From: Spirogloea muscicola
Taxonomy: Eukaryota; Streptophyta; Zygnematophyceae; Spirogloeales; Spirogloeaceae
Assembly: GCA_009602725.1 (NCBI GenBank)
Contig: WELB01000139.1
Coordinates: 234,525 to 298,524, forward strand
DNA length: 64,000 nt
Reading direction: 5' to 3'
Both the position numbers and the translations under genes were made by a program. The number at the start of each line of letters is the position of its first letter. Position 1 is the stretch's first letter. Shown here in pieces: positions 47,170 to 59,700 of this stretch. The notes below the pieces were generated by a model, which did no database searches, was not told the DNA's origin, and saw nothing but the letters and a program-made list of their open reading frames with translations.

Positions 47170-48643
47170 ATGGCCGCCGCCGCCGCGCCCCGCGCCGCCG
47201 CCTCGCTGCTGCTGGCCGCGGCGCTGGCTCTGGCGCTGGGCGCCGCGCCCGCCTCCGCCACCTGGTTCGGCTCCGGCGTCGTCTTCTGCAACACCTGCTG
47301 GACCGGCACGTACAACGCCAGCCAGGGCGACGCCTACGTCAAGGGCGCCACGGTGCAGTCCTACTGCCTCGTCAATGGCGCCAAGACCGCCACCACCTAC
47401 ACCGCCACCACAGACTCCAATGGCTACTTCGAGGTCCTCTTCGACTTTCTGGCGCCGTTCCTGCCCAAGTTCCAGGGCTGCTTCGTCAAGCTGGTGTCCG
47501 CGCCCTCCGGCTCCTCGTGCTCCGTCATAGGCTCGTGCAGCAACGGCGACACGACGGGAGACAACATCCAGGACTCCAGCGGCAACTGTAACAAGGAGCA
47601 GCAGTACAATGTCGGGCCCTTCTGCCTCAAGCCCGCCGCGCTGGACTCCACCAAGTGCAAGGGTGCCGGCGTCAAGGGCGACCCTCACTTCACTGGCGCC
47701 GACTCTGTCGCCTTTGACTTCACCGGTGAGCTTCACGGGCCAAACCACTCTACTACGCGCTTTGCTGCACCTGCCATCCTGCTCGCCTGTTGATAAGCGG
47801 CAATGCAATGACAGATGTGCATACACGTTCATGATAAGTATAGGACGCGGTTTATCGGCTCTTACCTGCACACACATTTGAGTGGAGCAACCTCGCTGAC
47901 TTATCGCCGTCTTTGGTTGCTCTCCTGCAGGTGCGCCCGGTAAGGACTACTGCATGGTCACAGACGAGCGACTGCAGGTGAACATGCACCTGGACGGCCG
48001 CGTGGAGGGCCCCAACACGTACTCGTGGATCAAGCAACTCGGCGTGCTCTCCGGAGGCCACACCGTCGTCATGGCGGCACGCAACGGCGCTGAGCCCGAG
48101 CGCGGCATGGGCTACATGCGCTCCATTCACGTCGACGGGCACACCGTGCGCCTTGCCGAGGGCGAGCGCTTTGTGACGCGCGATGCTGCTTTGGCGCTCA
48201 CCTTCCTCGGCCATGGCCTGGACGGTGATGACGACGTCGACCGCTACGAGCTCTCCGTTGTGGGCGTCGCGGACCTGGTGCTCAAGCTGCGGCCCGAGGT
48301 CCCGGAGCTCCGCACCGAGCTGGATGCGTATGTGCACTTCTCCGTGGACATGGTGTCAGCCGTGGGCCTGTCGTCCAACCCCCACGGCGTGCTCGGCCAG
48401 ACGTTCCGGGCCGACCAGAAGGATCGCCACTTTGCCTACGTGCGCGAGTGGAGCCCGCTGCTCCAGGTCTGGCAGGTCGCTGGACCTGATGGGGAGGGCT
48501 ATCTCGATGGTGCACCTGAGGACTACCTCACCTCCGACCTCCTCGCTTCCGACTGCAAGTTCTCGCGCTTTGGCGCCGCTGAGGCCGCCACCCGCCACAC
48601 TGGCCAGCGTGCCGCCGTTTCCTCCCGTAAGATGCTCGTTTAG
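47170..48643 (+). CDS. Array copy G: secreted Ole e 1-like / root-cap-like protein
   Basis: Exons 47170-47725 and 47931-48643, intron 205 bp, phase 1; 422 aa. Signal peptide as in F, ending APASA; Ole e 1-like domain with VVFCNTCWTGTYNASQGDAY, TDSNGYFEVLFDF, GCFVKLVSAPSGSSC; GDPHFTGADSVAFDF at the junction; second half with GKDYCMVTDERLQVNM, YSWIKQLGVLSGG, HGVLGQTFR and YLTSDLLASDCKFSRF, ending SRKMLV. Its upstream region is the only plus-strand one not split by a retroelement. Confidence 0.9.
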
Positions 48644-50021
48644 AGCAGAGGCGACCATTGAGGGCATCTACTGTCGTTGCTATTGCAAAAGCCTTTGAGC
48701 ACTCCATGGTCTTCAATATGATTCATTTGCTGCAGCCGGCAGCTGTGTGTATTGAGTACTTAGCTCCTTGTTAATTTTAATTTCTTGTCATTGTGGCCAC
48801 AGCTTCGGCCACAATACAGAATTCTTTTAGCAGCTCTCCGATAAGTTCGGCAGCGTGTACCATTTTTTCATTCAAACAGAATCCTTGGTGAAACTGTAGT
48901 CCACGAACTGTAAGCTTGCCAAGCTTGTGCAAATTGAAATGTTGGCTCATTGAGTTTCTGCACAGGTACAGAACCCTGACTGAAAGGCCTCCCAAGCACG
49001 TGCCATGTGTCCTCCATCATGGCTTGCCTGCTTCATTCCTACATTCAGTCGCGAAAGAGATTGACAGCAGCAGCCTTGAAGGCAATAATTGCATCTGAGT
49101 ACACCAGACTTCAGAATCTTACCTATCAAAGCAACGCTCATTGCTGAGGCAGGTGGATTTTCTTCGCCCACAACCATGAGCATGTGCACTAAGCTGGGGC
49201 ACATGAGCAACACCTAAGCGCAGCCTTTGGAGCAAAGAGGCTCTGAGCTCGCCAGAGCTCCAGGAGAGTAACCAATCAAAGATAAGATGAGGCTGTGTAC
49301 CACAAGGGCAGTTATCGGTCTTGTTAACGAGATGGACGGACATCTCTCAACGAGGAGTGTGAGAAGGGTGTTGACGCATGATGGCAGGGTGCTGGTGCTG
49401 AGATTGAGGGTTCGAAAACCGCCAAGGAGTCTAACGCAGACCAGCTCATAAAGAACGGAGAAGGTCCAACAGGTCCAGATAGCACTTTACCACACAGCCA
49501 CGCAAGTGGCTAATACACATGGGCGCTCAGATAGTCAGCAGCCGCAGTCAGAGTAGCTTGCAGTCAGAGTAGCTTGCAGCTGGAAAAGTGTCACCGCGTG
49601 AGAAGCAGCAGCCAAGTAGCGGCTGTGTATGCACTGCATATTCTTGCGAGCAATGAGGCAAGCCTGATAGACATTCCGGAACAACCTGAGCGAGCGGCCC
49701 ATGAAAGAAGAAAGACTAGCTCAAAGGGACCTGCCGGAAAGCACGAACCACACAGCTACTCAAGTAGAAGAAGGGCTCGCCCATAGAGGATATGTACATA
49801 TATATATTTATGTTGAAATGGTTGCTACATAAACCCCTAGTTGTATCCTGCAAGTCTCAGTGACTAGCACCTGCTATTGACGTGCTCCACCCACACCCCC
49901 TTCCGCGTCTCCCTTCTTCGCTTGTAGGCCCCACCAAATCTTTGTCAAAAATTTTTGAGCCCTTGCCCCCATTGGGAGTGCCACTTCTTCTTCCTTTCAT
50001 TATTTATTTGCGTTGTTTGAA
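48644..50021. other. Intergenic with hairpin remnants
   Basis: No gene seen. Contains a direct repeat of AGTCAGAGTAGCTTGCAG (twice within 49548-49580), a minus-sense half hairpin with GGGCTCGCCCATAGAGGAT near 49773, and GCCCCCATTGGGAGTGCCAC at 49966-49985, a phrase shared with LINE tails. Confidence 0.45.
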
Positions 50022-50031
50022 GATCTCTCTC

Positions 50032-50082
<51 letters not shown>

Positions 50083-50083
50083 N

Positions 50084-50137
<54 letters not shown>

Positions 50138-50158
50138 CCTCTCTATCTCCCTCTCTGC
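50022..50158. repeat. (CT)n microsatellite containing one N
   Basis: About 137 bases of nearly pure CT dinucleotides with the N at 50083, so the true length is unresolved. It lies about 110 bases before the ALDH7 start. Confidence 0.95.
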
Positions 50159-50270
50159 TCCCCCCCATGCCAATCACGATCACGAGAGCCTCGGTCGCGT
50201 CAGACGGCGCTGCCAACGTCCCTGTGCACGTCTTCCCACAACGGACGTCGGCAACAAGGCAACCACCAGC

Positions 50271-53200
50271 ATGGCGGCCGGGCGGGGCGGCGGCGGCGGC
50301 GGGGGAGCGTTCGCCGTGCTCGAGCAGCTGGGGCTGGCGGAGCACAACCTGGGCGCCTGCGCAGGCGGCGCCTGGCGCGGCGGGGGCGCCGTCGTCGAGT
50401 CTCGCAGCCCCGCCAGTGACCAGGTCTGGCTCGCAAGGCAGCAGTGAATCGTTAGCAAGGAGCAACGACTGCAGTTTCTGTGCTTCGTTGACGTGCTTGA
50501 GCCGGGGAGGACTGTGTTTGCCTGCTGCCTCCACTGCGTTGCCAGGTCATCGCGCGCGTGGCCGAGGCGTCTGCAGAGGACTATGAGGCGTGCCTGCAGG
50601 CTGCCATGGCGGCGAGGCAACCGTGGATGGAGGTGCCTCTGCTGCCTTAGCCCACGGCTTCTCTATTGAAGTCCACTTTGGCTTATCTGTTCAGATATCC
50701 CTGCTGCTGGGCAGGCACCATTGAAGGCCGTCAGACAGTTATCCTCCAAGACCAGTCCAATAAGGTTGAGTCTTAGCCTTGACCAACAATGAGCCATTAC
50801 CAGCTAATTGAACTTGCAACACGAGCTGGACAAGCAAGAACGCCTGCGTCAGTCAGTCGGCTGTCTTGAGCAGAACCCATGTGTGTCCTTGGACGTTCTC
50901 GCTGGAGCTGCGACCGTGCCATGCTCCGTTGCTCGTGTTGCATCGTCAGCTCGCCTCACCTTGTGACCCTTTTCCTACTGAAACGTCTCCTAGTAACCAA
51001 ATCTGACTTCACAAAGACTTGTATGACCCATTCTTGACCCTGTTTCTGCAAAGACCAACTCTCACTCCAATTCTGAGACTTCAGTCAACCCAATCTTTAC
51101 ATTGACTGTAGTATGTTGCACGCTCATTGTTATGTCTACCAACATACAGAGGCTTCTGCTGATGCTGTTGCGGCCGCATCTGCAGACCCCTGCCCCAAAG
51201 CGGGGCGAGGTCGTGCGACAAATTGGCGAGGCCCTGCGGGTGAACCTGGTGCCGCTGGGCACCCTTGTGTCGCTGGAGATGGGCAAGATCCTCCCTGAGG
51301 GTGTCGGCGAAGTACAGGAGTTCCTAGACATCTGCGACTATGCGGTTGGCCTCAGCCGCTCGCTGTCCGGCTCGGTCATCCCCTCCGAACGTGAGTGCCC
51401 TCCAGCCGGCTAATCAAGTGCCCACAAGCTTAAAGTTGAAGCTGAGACCCTGAAGTGCACTCCACGCCCTATCTCATGACTATTAGTCATGATTTGAAGT
51501 CATGATTTTGCCCTGTATGTCAAGGGCTAACCAGCACAAGCTACTCAGGTCACAGCAATATGCTGTCCAGCAAGATGATGTCAATGACAAAGCAAGAGCT
51601 TCTGAAGTGTACTCTTGCACTAACTTGCATAAGACCAACGGGCTCCTTGGCCGCAGCCGACTTTTGTAATATGACCATCAAAGTCTCAATTCAGTTCTAT
51701 TAGTAAGCAGTTCTTAGGGTTCAGCCAGGGTCCAAGTATTTGGTCGCAATTTAGCTATCAAGTCAGGTATTGAGTCTTTGAAGGAATAGCTCTGATTGCT
51801 AAGGTTTGCTGACACTTGCATGCCTGCTGTGCAGGCCCCAACCACTTCATGATGGAGGTAATTGCTTAAAGCTTCCTGGCTGGCTTACAACCTCCTACAG
51901 CTACTGTAAATCAAGCACTCCTATACTTGCTCTTTCCAACTATCACAAGACAGGCAAATTAGACCTACAACGTTATCTGGAAATGCTCATGCCCACTAAT
52001 GGGAGGTCCCATTAGTGGTTGCTCAATGAGAGCGTATTGGGCTAAGCATCTGCACTGAATGCCCGACAAGAAGAGGGATTTCACCTCCTCATTCTCCATC
52101 TCCATGTGCTTAATGCTAACCTCGTCTTACAAACTGCTATACACAAAGAGTGATCTTGCACTATTCTTTCTGACCTTTCTGGTTGGATCTGCAATGTCTG
52201 TTGTCAGTGGCATTTGCTTTTGTGCTCAAGAACGATGTTGAGTATGTTGGTGCTTGAACAGCATCCTGATGTGTAGGCCTTGATTTCCAGCACTGGAATC
52301 CGCTGGGCATCGTGGGTGTCATCACGGCATTCAACTTCCCATGTGCCGTGCTCGGTGAGATGCACAATGGCACATCTCTAAACGGCTGCAAATATACGAT
52401 TGGTGGACTTCAATCACAAGGCAGCCCAGTCTTCAATTTCCTGACTGATGCCGTTTGCACTGGCTTGCCCGTAGGGTGGAATGCTGCAATAGCTCTTATC
52501 TGCGGCAACGTCATTGTCTGGTGATTGCTGACCTTAACCCTGACTTCTACATTCTGATCTTTGTCAACCTGTAATTTGGATTGTGATTGCACTCCCAAGT
52601 ATGAGGGAGTTGCAAATTATGTAAAACTTCGCAGAGGCATTTCTATGCTGTGGCTTGTTGCTTCATGTTGGCCTGTTTTAGGCAGGCTACTTATGTAGCA
52701 GGCTGCGATACTTGGACGGCCATTGCATGGTCTAAAATGCTCAATCGAGAGCTCTTAGGAAGGGAGCTCCGACAACGCCGCTGGTCACAATTGCAATCAC
52801 AAAGATCATTGACGAAGTCCTGGCGAGGAACAAGCTGCCGAGGGGCATCTTCTCCTGCCTCTGCGGTGGAGCTGACATTGGGGAGCTGATAGCAAAGGAT
52901 GCGCGAATCCCCCTGGTGTCCTTCACGGGAAGTACAAAGGTCAGTTCTCATCACCGTTACATTCATTCCAGTCTTACATCGCTACTTTGCAACTCCAATG
53001 TTGATGTAGGATGTGAGAATGGCTGGTGGCCTACACGTGCTAGATAATTTCTGGGTTTCACTGATGACCTTTGAAAATCCTCGAATCTGCATCATCAGCT
53101 GATGTGTCGAGCCGTTCCCCATCCATACTTTGCAGGTGGGCCAGCTGGTGCAGCAGCAGGTGAGTGCCCGTTTTGGCCGCACGCTGCTGGAGCTGAGTGG

Positions 53201-56200
53201 CAACAACGCCATTGTTGTCATGGATGACGCCGACCTGGCCCTGGCCGTGCGTTCCATCCTCTTTGCCGCGGTTGGCACCGCAGGACAGAGATGTACAAGC
53301 TGTCGCAGACTGGTAAACATCGTTTCAGTCTTCGCATCTGCTGAAGAGATATATATGAAGTAGGTAATAAGCTGCAGATACTGGCACACAGCTTGCACTC
53401 ATGTAGCTATTGCTCGTTAACCTCCTGGAGGTCAGTGGCTCTGTGTTTGAGTTCTTGAATAAGCCGAAAGTGACTTACTAGGCGGAGCACCTGAATAATG
53501 ACTTCGGCTCTTTGGGGTACAAATTATTGAGTGAAGTTTGATGCGTTGCCTCTGTGCAGTACCTACAGGAAGGTATCTATGCCTCAGCACTGGAGAAGCT
53601 GCTCAAGGCCTACGAGCAAGTGAAGCCTGGTGATCCTTTGCAGGATGGGACGCTGCTGGGCCCCCTCCACACCGACCATGCCAAGCGCAGGTTTCTGGAA
53701 GGCATTGAGAGGATCAGAAACCAGGTGATGCCCATGAGTTTATCGTGCTTTCCACTGGTAGCAAAGCACTGCCAGCATTGTCCACGTCCATTGTGGCCAG
53801 TCGTTAGGCAACACGTGCCTGCAAGGTCACTTGGGCTGGCTACTTCTGTTCACATACGTGTTTCTTTTCCATGAGCAACGTGATACTTGGTTCAATTCAT
53901 GCACCTGCATCCACCTGACAGGGAGGGAAAGTCCTGGTGGGCGGTGCGGCAATTGAAAGCGACGGAAATTTCGTGGAGGCGACCATCGTGGAGATCGAGA
54001 GTGATGCGGAGGTGATCAAGGAGGAACTTTTTGCTCCTGTTCTCTTTGTCATGCGCTTTAAGGTGAGTCACTTGCCTGGCAGTAGCCACTTGCATGCAAT
54101 TACACTAAGCATGCCAGGGTTGACTGTGTACCTATGCAAGTTCATTTGGTTCAAGTTGACAAGGATTTGTAACTCACCCTTGAAGTGACTGAAGCTCGTC
54201 AGCGGAGCTGCACAACGTCCTCCGTGACCTGGGGGAGGGCAAAGTCAGCCTTGGACTACCCTTCTTTTGCAAAGCTCATGACCTGCAGCTCCGCATTTGA
54301 GGTCACAGACGCTGGAGGAAGCCATCGAGCTCAACAACTCGGTGTCACAAGGCCTCAGCAGCGCCATCTTCACGCGGAGCTCAGAATACATATTCCACTG
54401 GACTGGGTATGGATGGCCCTCAACTTTGACGCACATTCTGACAATCCACTTGAAGTCAGGTGCAGGATGCACGACGGTCACACCCGTGAGAGGTGCAAGT
54501 GTGTCGCTTGTCCAAGTCCAACAGCTCCCACATCACAGTGCAACATCTGGTATAGGTGGCAGGTGACAGGTGTACATGACTGAGAAAGTATCACGCGGGT
54601 GGTCAGTGGCTCACGGCAGCTCCTAGTGACCGCTGTTAATATAACAGCTTATGTGAGGGGTCACTACATTGGCACACATGAGGCTAGCATGCGATCTGTC
54701 TGGCTGCACATTGGTCGAGAAAGCCGCCAAACGAGCAAGCAAGCAGTGGTGGTGTCTTGAGATGAGGTGGACCCACAGGTTGGAGAGCTTTGACAAGCTG
54801 TCAGCCTGTGAGGTTCTATGAACATCATTGACCATGGTGGGTCCACCTCGGAGACACTGCTTCACAAGTGCTTGCTTGGTCTGGAGGCCTTGTACTCCAC
54901 CTGCCAAGTTGCAAGGTTGAGATTGCAACCTTGGTGGGCGACAGCAGCTCGACCCAGTACCTTCATGACGTACAACAACAGTGCCCATGGGACAGGGGCA
55001 GATGGGTGGCTTGATCAGCAGTGCTGGAGGATCAAGCGGATGTACTTATGTGGTGTTGGCAGGAGTTTATGCTTTCTTCAGCATGTTTCTTCACTTGGCG
55101 ACGAGCTTTCAGGATCTACGCACTGTTTGCGCAACCACCCTGTTGCCATGGTTCAGAGATGCAGCTGTGAAGTCAGGACTGCTTGCCAACGACGGCACGT
55201 TGCAAGCCCTGCAGGCTTGCGACGTGCTCGCAGTCGTCATGCTGCCTTTGAACATGTGGCAGCAAGGTGCCCATGACGGTGCGCAGATCAATGGAGAGTC
55301 TTCGGCCTAGTGACGACCAGTAAATAGTAGCTGCAGAGTATCTCTTCTCTGCAGCTGGCAACACCAAGTACATCCCACCAACGCTCCCTCGGTGCTGTTC
55401 TCTCTGCATACATCTGTCAATGTTTGCATAGGTCTGGCATGTCATGATGTAGGACCAGGCTGGCTGTTTGCAATTCCTGTCGCGGTTGTCAGCTCGTCGG
55501 TCGACGTCCAGAAGCCTCCACACCCCACACTGACTTGAACAGCAGTATGTCATTTACATAGTAACCATCTTGGTCGACGGCATCTGATTGGAAGTAGGCC
55601 AAACGATTAGTGAGACGCTCATAGATGCGCTGCAAAGTGTGCTCAACATGTTGCTGGCCAACAACTACCACACATTACTCGCACGGGGTGTGCATGGGCA
55701 ACTTGCCCCATGAGCAGCTTTGCTTGCTTGGTGCTCATATACTGAGCCCCATGACAAATTGTGCTGATGTTGTATCCCCCCTCTCATGTGACACTCTACG
55801 TCATCAGCTTCTTGGAGCTGCTAAAATACGTCTCCCAATCACGTCGGTTTTCTCAGTCATGGACTAGTGATGACTTGCCTCCTGCTGCAAGATGTCGCAC
55901 TGTGAAGTTAGCTAGCTGCCAGGACAGCCATGCACTTGTCACATTTGCCCTTTTGCTGTTTTGGTCCAGAGTGCTACCTGAATATAGTAGTAGTTAGCGT
56001 GTTCAGTCAAATTGGAATCTATGTGTAGGGTTCCAGCAGCTCTGAATCCTTCAGATCCAATTAGCTGATGTCAAATCCATTATGTAATACAACTAGGTCA
56101 GTACAAAAGTTTCTGGGACTCAGATTGGTTCCAAAGCCCCTAAAAGCAACTGACGGCCCTGGCTGTTGCAGCCCTAGCGGGAGCGACTGTGGCATTGTGA

Positions 56201-56505
56201 ATGTCAACATCCCCACAAACGGTGCGGAGATTGGCGGAGCATTTGGCGGCGAGAAGGCAACGGGTGGCGGCAGGGAGGCCGGCAGTGACAGCTGGAAGCA
56301 GTACATGCGCCGCTCAACCTGGTGCGAGTGCTTATTATAAGACTATTTGTGCAGCTTTTGACCTCTGGGCACGTATCAAGCATCCTGCAACTATAAACAT
56401 GTATCTTAGAGAGCTCATTGGCAGCTTGTGGAGCTTCTCCTGTGCAGCACAATCAACTATGGGAAGGACCTGCCACTGGCACAGGGTATCAACTTTGGCA
56501 GCTAG
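50271..56505 (+). CDS. ALDH7: Aldehyde dehydrogenase family 7 (antiquitin type)
   Basis: NAD-dependent oxidation of aldehydes; family 7 enzymes act on alpha-aminoadipic semialdehyde in lysine breakdown and are stress-linked in plants. Thirteen exons: 50271-50423, 50546-50632, 51186-51390, 51835-51857, 52291-52354, 52475-52520, 52759-52939, 53136-53312, 53560-53724, 53922-54062, 54309-54406, 56172-56321, 56448-56505. Splicing closes the frame at 515 aa, the family size. Motifs: [71 protein letters not shown] (Glu about 272; most members have ELGGNN), [13 protein letters not shown] (catalytic Cys about 306), [64 protein letters not shown]. Start chosen as the only ATG before [12 protein letters not shown]. 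No obvious targeting peptide; cytosolic by default. Confidence 0.95.
54407..56171 (+). other. 1,765-bp intron 11 of ALDH7
   Basis: Much longer than the other introns. Holds an imperfect inverted repeat (54728-54775 against 54838-54882, around GGTGGACCCA/TGGGTCCACC). No recognised protein inside. Confidence 0.6.
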
Positions 56506-56713
56506 CAGATTCCGGCCTTCCGTTTTGGACATTCTCCTCTTAGTAGTGACAATGGTATGATCACACACACGAGGGCCTGATTGTCGGACAAGCCAGCACA
56601 TTATTCCTGGTCCACAATGAACGAAGGCGCCAGAGTCCTGAGGTTGTCTCAAGTGCACCATCTCCTTAGGATAGGCTGCTCCTCCTTGTTGATTGTTCTC
56701 ATTGTCATACTGC

Positions 56714-59700
56714 TCAAGCGAGCCTTCCACCAGGCAGAAAGTATCCCGGATCCAAATGGCTTGGCCTGTTCATCAGCATGCATTCCACCAATTCTGCTGT
56801 AGATAGTGCCTGCAAAGCATCGTAAATGTCACTTGTGCTGATTGTGATTGGCCAGCTATTGACATTGCCACCGATCCCTGCTGACAATATAGCCTGTAAT
56901 GTTAATTGAAGGTTACAAGGCCGCATGATCTGCTAGCTGCATAATGGCTAATAAAATTCACGGCAGGAGATTTAAAAAAGGTGAAACTAGTGGCCCTGCT
57001 GATGAATCTGGATCATGCCAGATGGTGACAAGTCAATATGCTGCTAATTGCAGCAGGCTTGAATATGCATAATTGACTCCTCAGTGGCAATGGTAGCGTT
57101 GCTCTACAGCTTACCTGACAGAGTCCTGACCCTTCATGGCCGGTAGCCAAATAAAGACCAGCGAGCCCTGCGACTGGCCCAATATACGGCCTGCCGTCCA
57201 TGGCTGCACATGAAAGGGTAGCGGTTTGGCAGGCATGGACTGAATTGGACAATGGCATGGTCAAAATTTGTCCAAGAATTGCAAATAATACGAGAACAAG
57301 TGCAACATGGGTCTCGCATTAGAGCGCAGAGCTTGCAGCAATGGAAGTTGCTCGACGGTTAAGCAACTCACAGTATGGACGCAGTCCAGTCCTCACTGCC
57401 CCTGACTTCACGGCGTCTGACAATGACAATTCCCTCAAACCAGGGAGGAAAATAGAGGCCCTGCTAATGATTTTGCCCAGGGTCTCATGCGCCACCGAGG
57501 TGTCGTATCCAGAAAACTCTCTGCTGCTTCCTGTGGTAGAGACCACAGGGGTCCTTCAGTTTCATGATCATACAGCAAAATGGCCACGGGTGTGCTGGCA
57601 ACATAACGTGCAATCATTCTCACAGATTTGTGCAGCTATGCCATCGACGCAGGCATTAGAACCAGAACAGTGATGCTGGTCAATGTAGGTATCAGCTTGC
57701 CCAAAGGAGTTGAGGATGAGTCTGAGTCATGGAACTGAGGCTCCAGACCTTACCGAGAAGACAGCAGCCATTGGGGTCCATCGTGGCTGTCATTGTGATT
57801 GCCACCAGTGGCATTCCATCATGCTGACTGCTGGATGAAGGACCTGCCATGAGCGGCCTCTCACCAGCCGCGTCAATGGCATGGGTTTGCGACGAAGCTG
57901 CATCCATTGAGGGCAGAGTATTTGACCCAGTAGCATAGTTGTTGATGTATTCACACTCCATGAGTCCATGCCGAAGCCTGGGCAGGCAGGGCAGTCCTTG
58001 CAGTGCAAGCAGATGGCCCTGCACGATGTTTGGCCCTTGTCAGAGTCAAGCATTACACTGCCCACAATCTACGCACTAGCGTAAGCAAAGCTTGAGAAGT
58101 TGAGCAATTCTGGGCATGTTGTGCCTTGTCTTGTGCCTCGAATGGAGGAAGCAGCCAAGAGGTTATAAGTTAGGTGCAGGCGAGCACCTTCCGCGGCCTC
58201 ATGGGCAGGACATTGACTGGCATGCCAACGCGCTGGTGCCCTCTTCTGACCAAAAGCTCTGGACTCCAAGCCCCGGCTGCCAAGATGGTACCTTCCGTGG
58301 CGTGGACCACCCTTTTCACAGTTTCCACGCCCCTTATTTCGTCCCCTTGGGCTCTCCTGCAGTCAAAGGATTTGTGGCTTTATTATCAGCGGATTACTGA
58401 TAATGCCTTAAGAAACATGCCAGTAGACACAGTAGCCATGCGTGCTATTGCTTCTTGGACAGAGTTTCTGGTTACCACTTGACTGCTAGCATGGAGGGCT
58501 AACTTCATCTTGACAGCTGACACATGACTGGCTTGTGAGTTGATACATGTCTAGCTGGAGACTCAAATGCTTTATCCAACACCATACGAAGCACCTGCTG
58601 GCAATCTGGTTAAAGGCACGCTCAATGCGCCTGCAGATCTGTAAGAATCTCAGGAAGTGAAGCAGGCCGAAATGGTCTAGTACCTCAGCAACTTAGTCAC
58701 GGTTTCAGAGAATAGTTCGATGTACCTCCCCTCCCGTGCAAAGCTAAAGCACCGCTGAGGAGACACAAAAATTTGCAATCAGCTTCTAGAAGTGAGGCTT
58801 GGCGCATTGGTATGCTGCACATTATACAGATGATAGATGGCAGATGTAATTAGCAAGACCCAGCAGCTACTCACGATTTCGAGTTCACACTGACAAGGGT
58901 CGTCAAATTACTGGCTTTGCACACCACACAAGGTGTTCATTAAGGGGCCATAGGACAACACCTCCCGCAATACAGAGACTGCCGATGCAGCATCAAGCTG
59001 GCTATCTGCTGGAAATAGGGCAGCGCCACCTTCACCGCAGTCCACGGCAGGCTCGGCCTTCTTCAACTCATGGCTATCAAGGAAGGCAGCTTCCACCCCC
59101 TCCGCTGTCATCCTCCTCACTCTTTCACGCAAAGCCGATGCCTCTTCTGCCGTCCTGCCTAGCAGTAAGCTACCTGCACACACAGGCAGCGTGCTGTCTG
59201 TGACACAGCTTACGATGCACGACCTTTTGTGGACTAGAAGTTATTGATGTTAGTCTGAACGAGAGATAGAGCAAGAGAAGACCATGTGCGACCTGAAGCA
59301 CAACCTCTTTGACTTACAACATCCAGCTGTGCCTGGAGAATGAGTTTAGACTGCTAAGGGGAGCCTTGACCGCTGCGCATCTTGCATTTTGTGTCAGTGG
59401 CTTTGACAGCTTGGGCCTTTATCTAGACCATACTGGGGGTCTTGATCAGTTCCTCAAAACCTGACACTGACTGGCGTCAGGATGTGAGCCTGTAGGTGTA
59501 CTTCGCTAAACTTAAGCCCATTGTAGCAGCCATAGCACTAAGGGCGACCCTGACGGCGGCATATCTTATCAGGAGCAATGGGCCTCACTGTGTCATGTGG
59601 GCCACCTGTGCGCCGCCAGCCGAGTGGGTCAGTGCCCCCCACCCCGGCTCTCACGGCCGGGCGCAGCTCGGCGTGCAGCTCCTCCCACAGCTGCTTGCCG

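Noticed and set aside
50004-50586. Open frames made of Leu-Ser or Glu-Arg repeats
   Set aside because: Translation of the CT microsatellite; only the part from 50271 in the ALDH7 frame is real.
54185-55310. Open frames of 100-150 codons in ALDH7 intron 11
   Set aside because: No conserved motif and inside an intron whose borders restore the ALDH7 frame.
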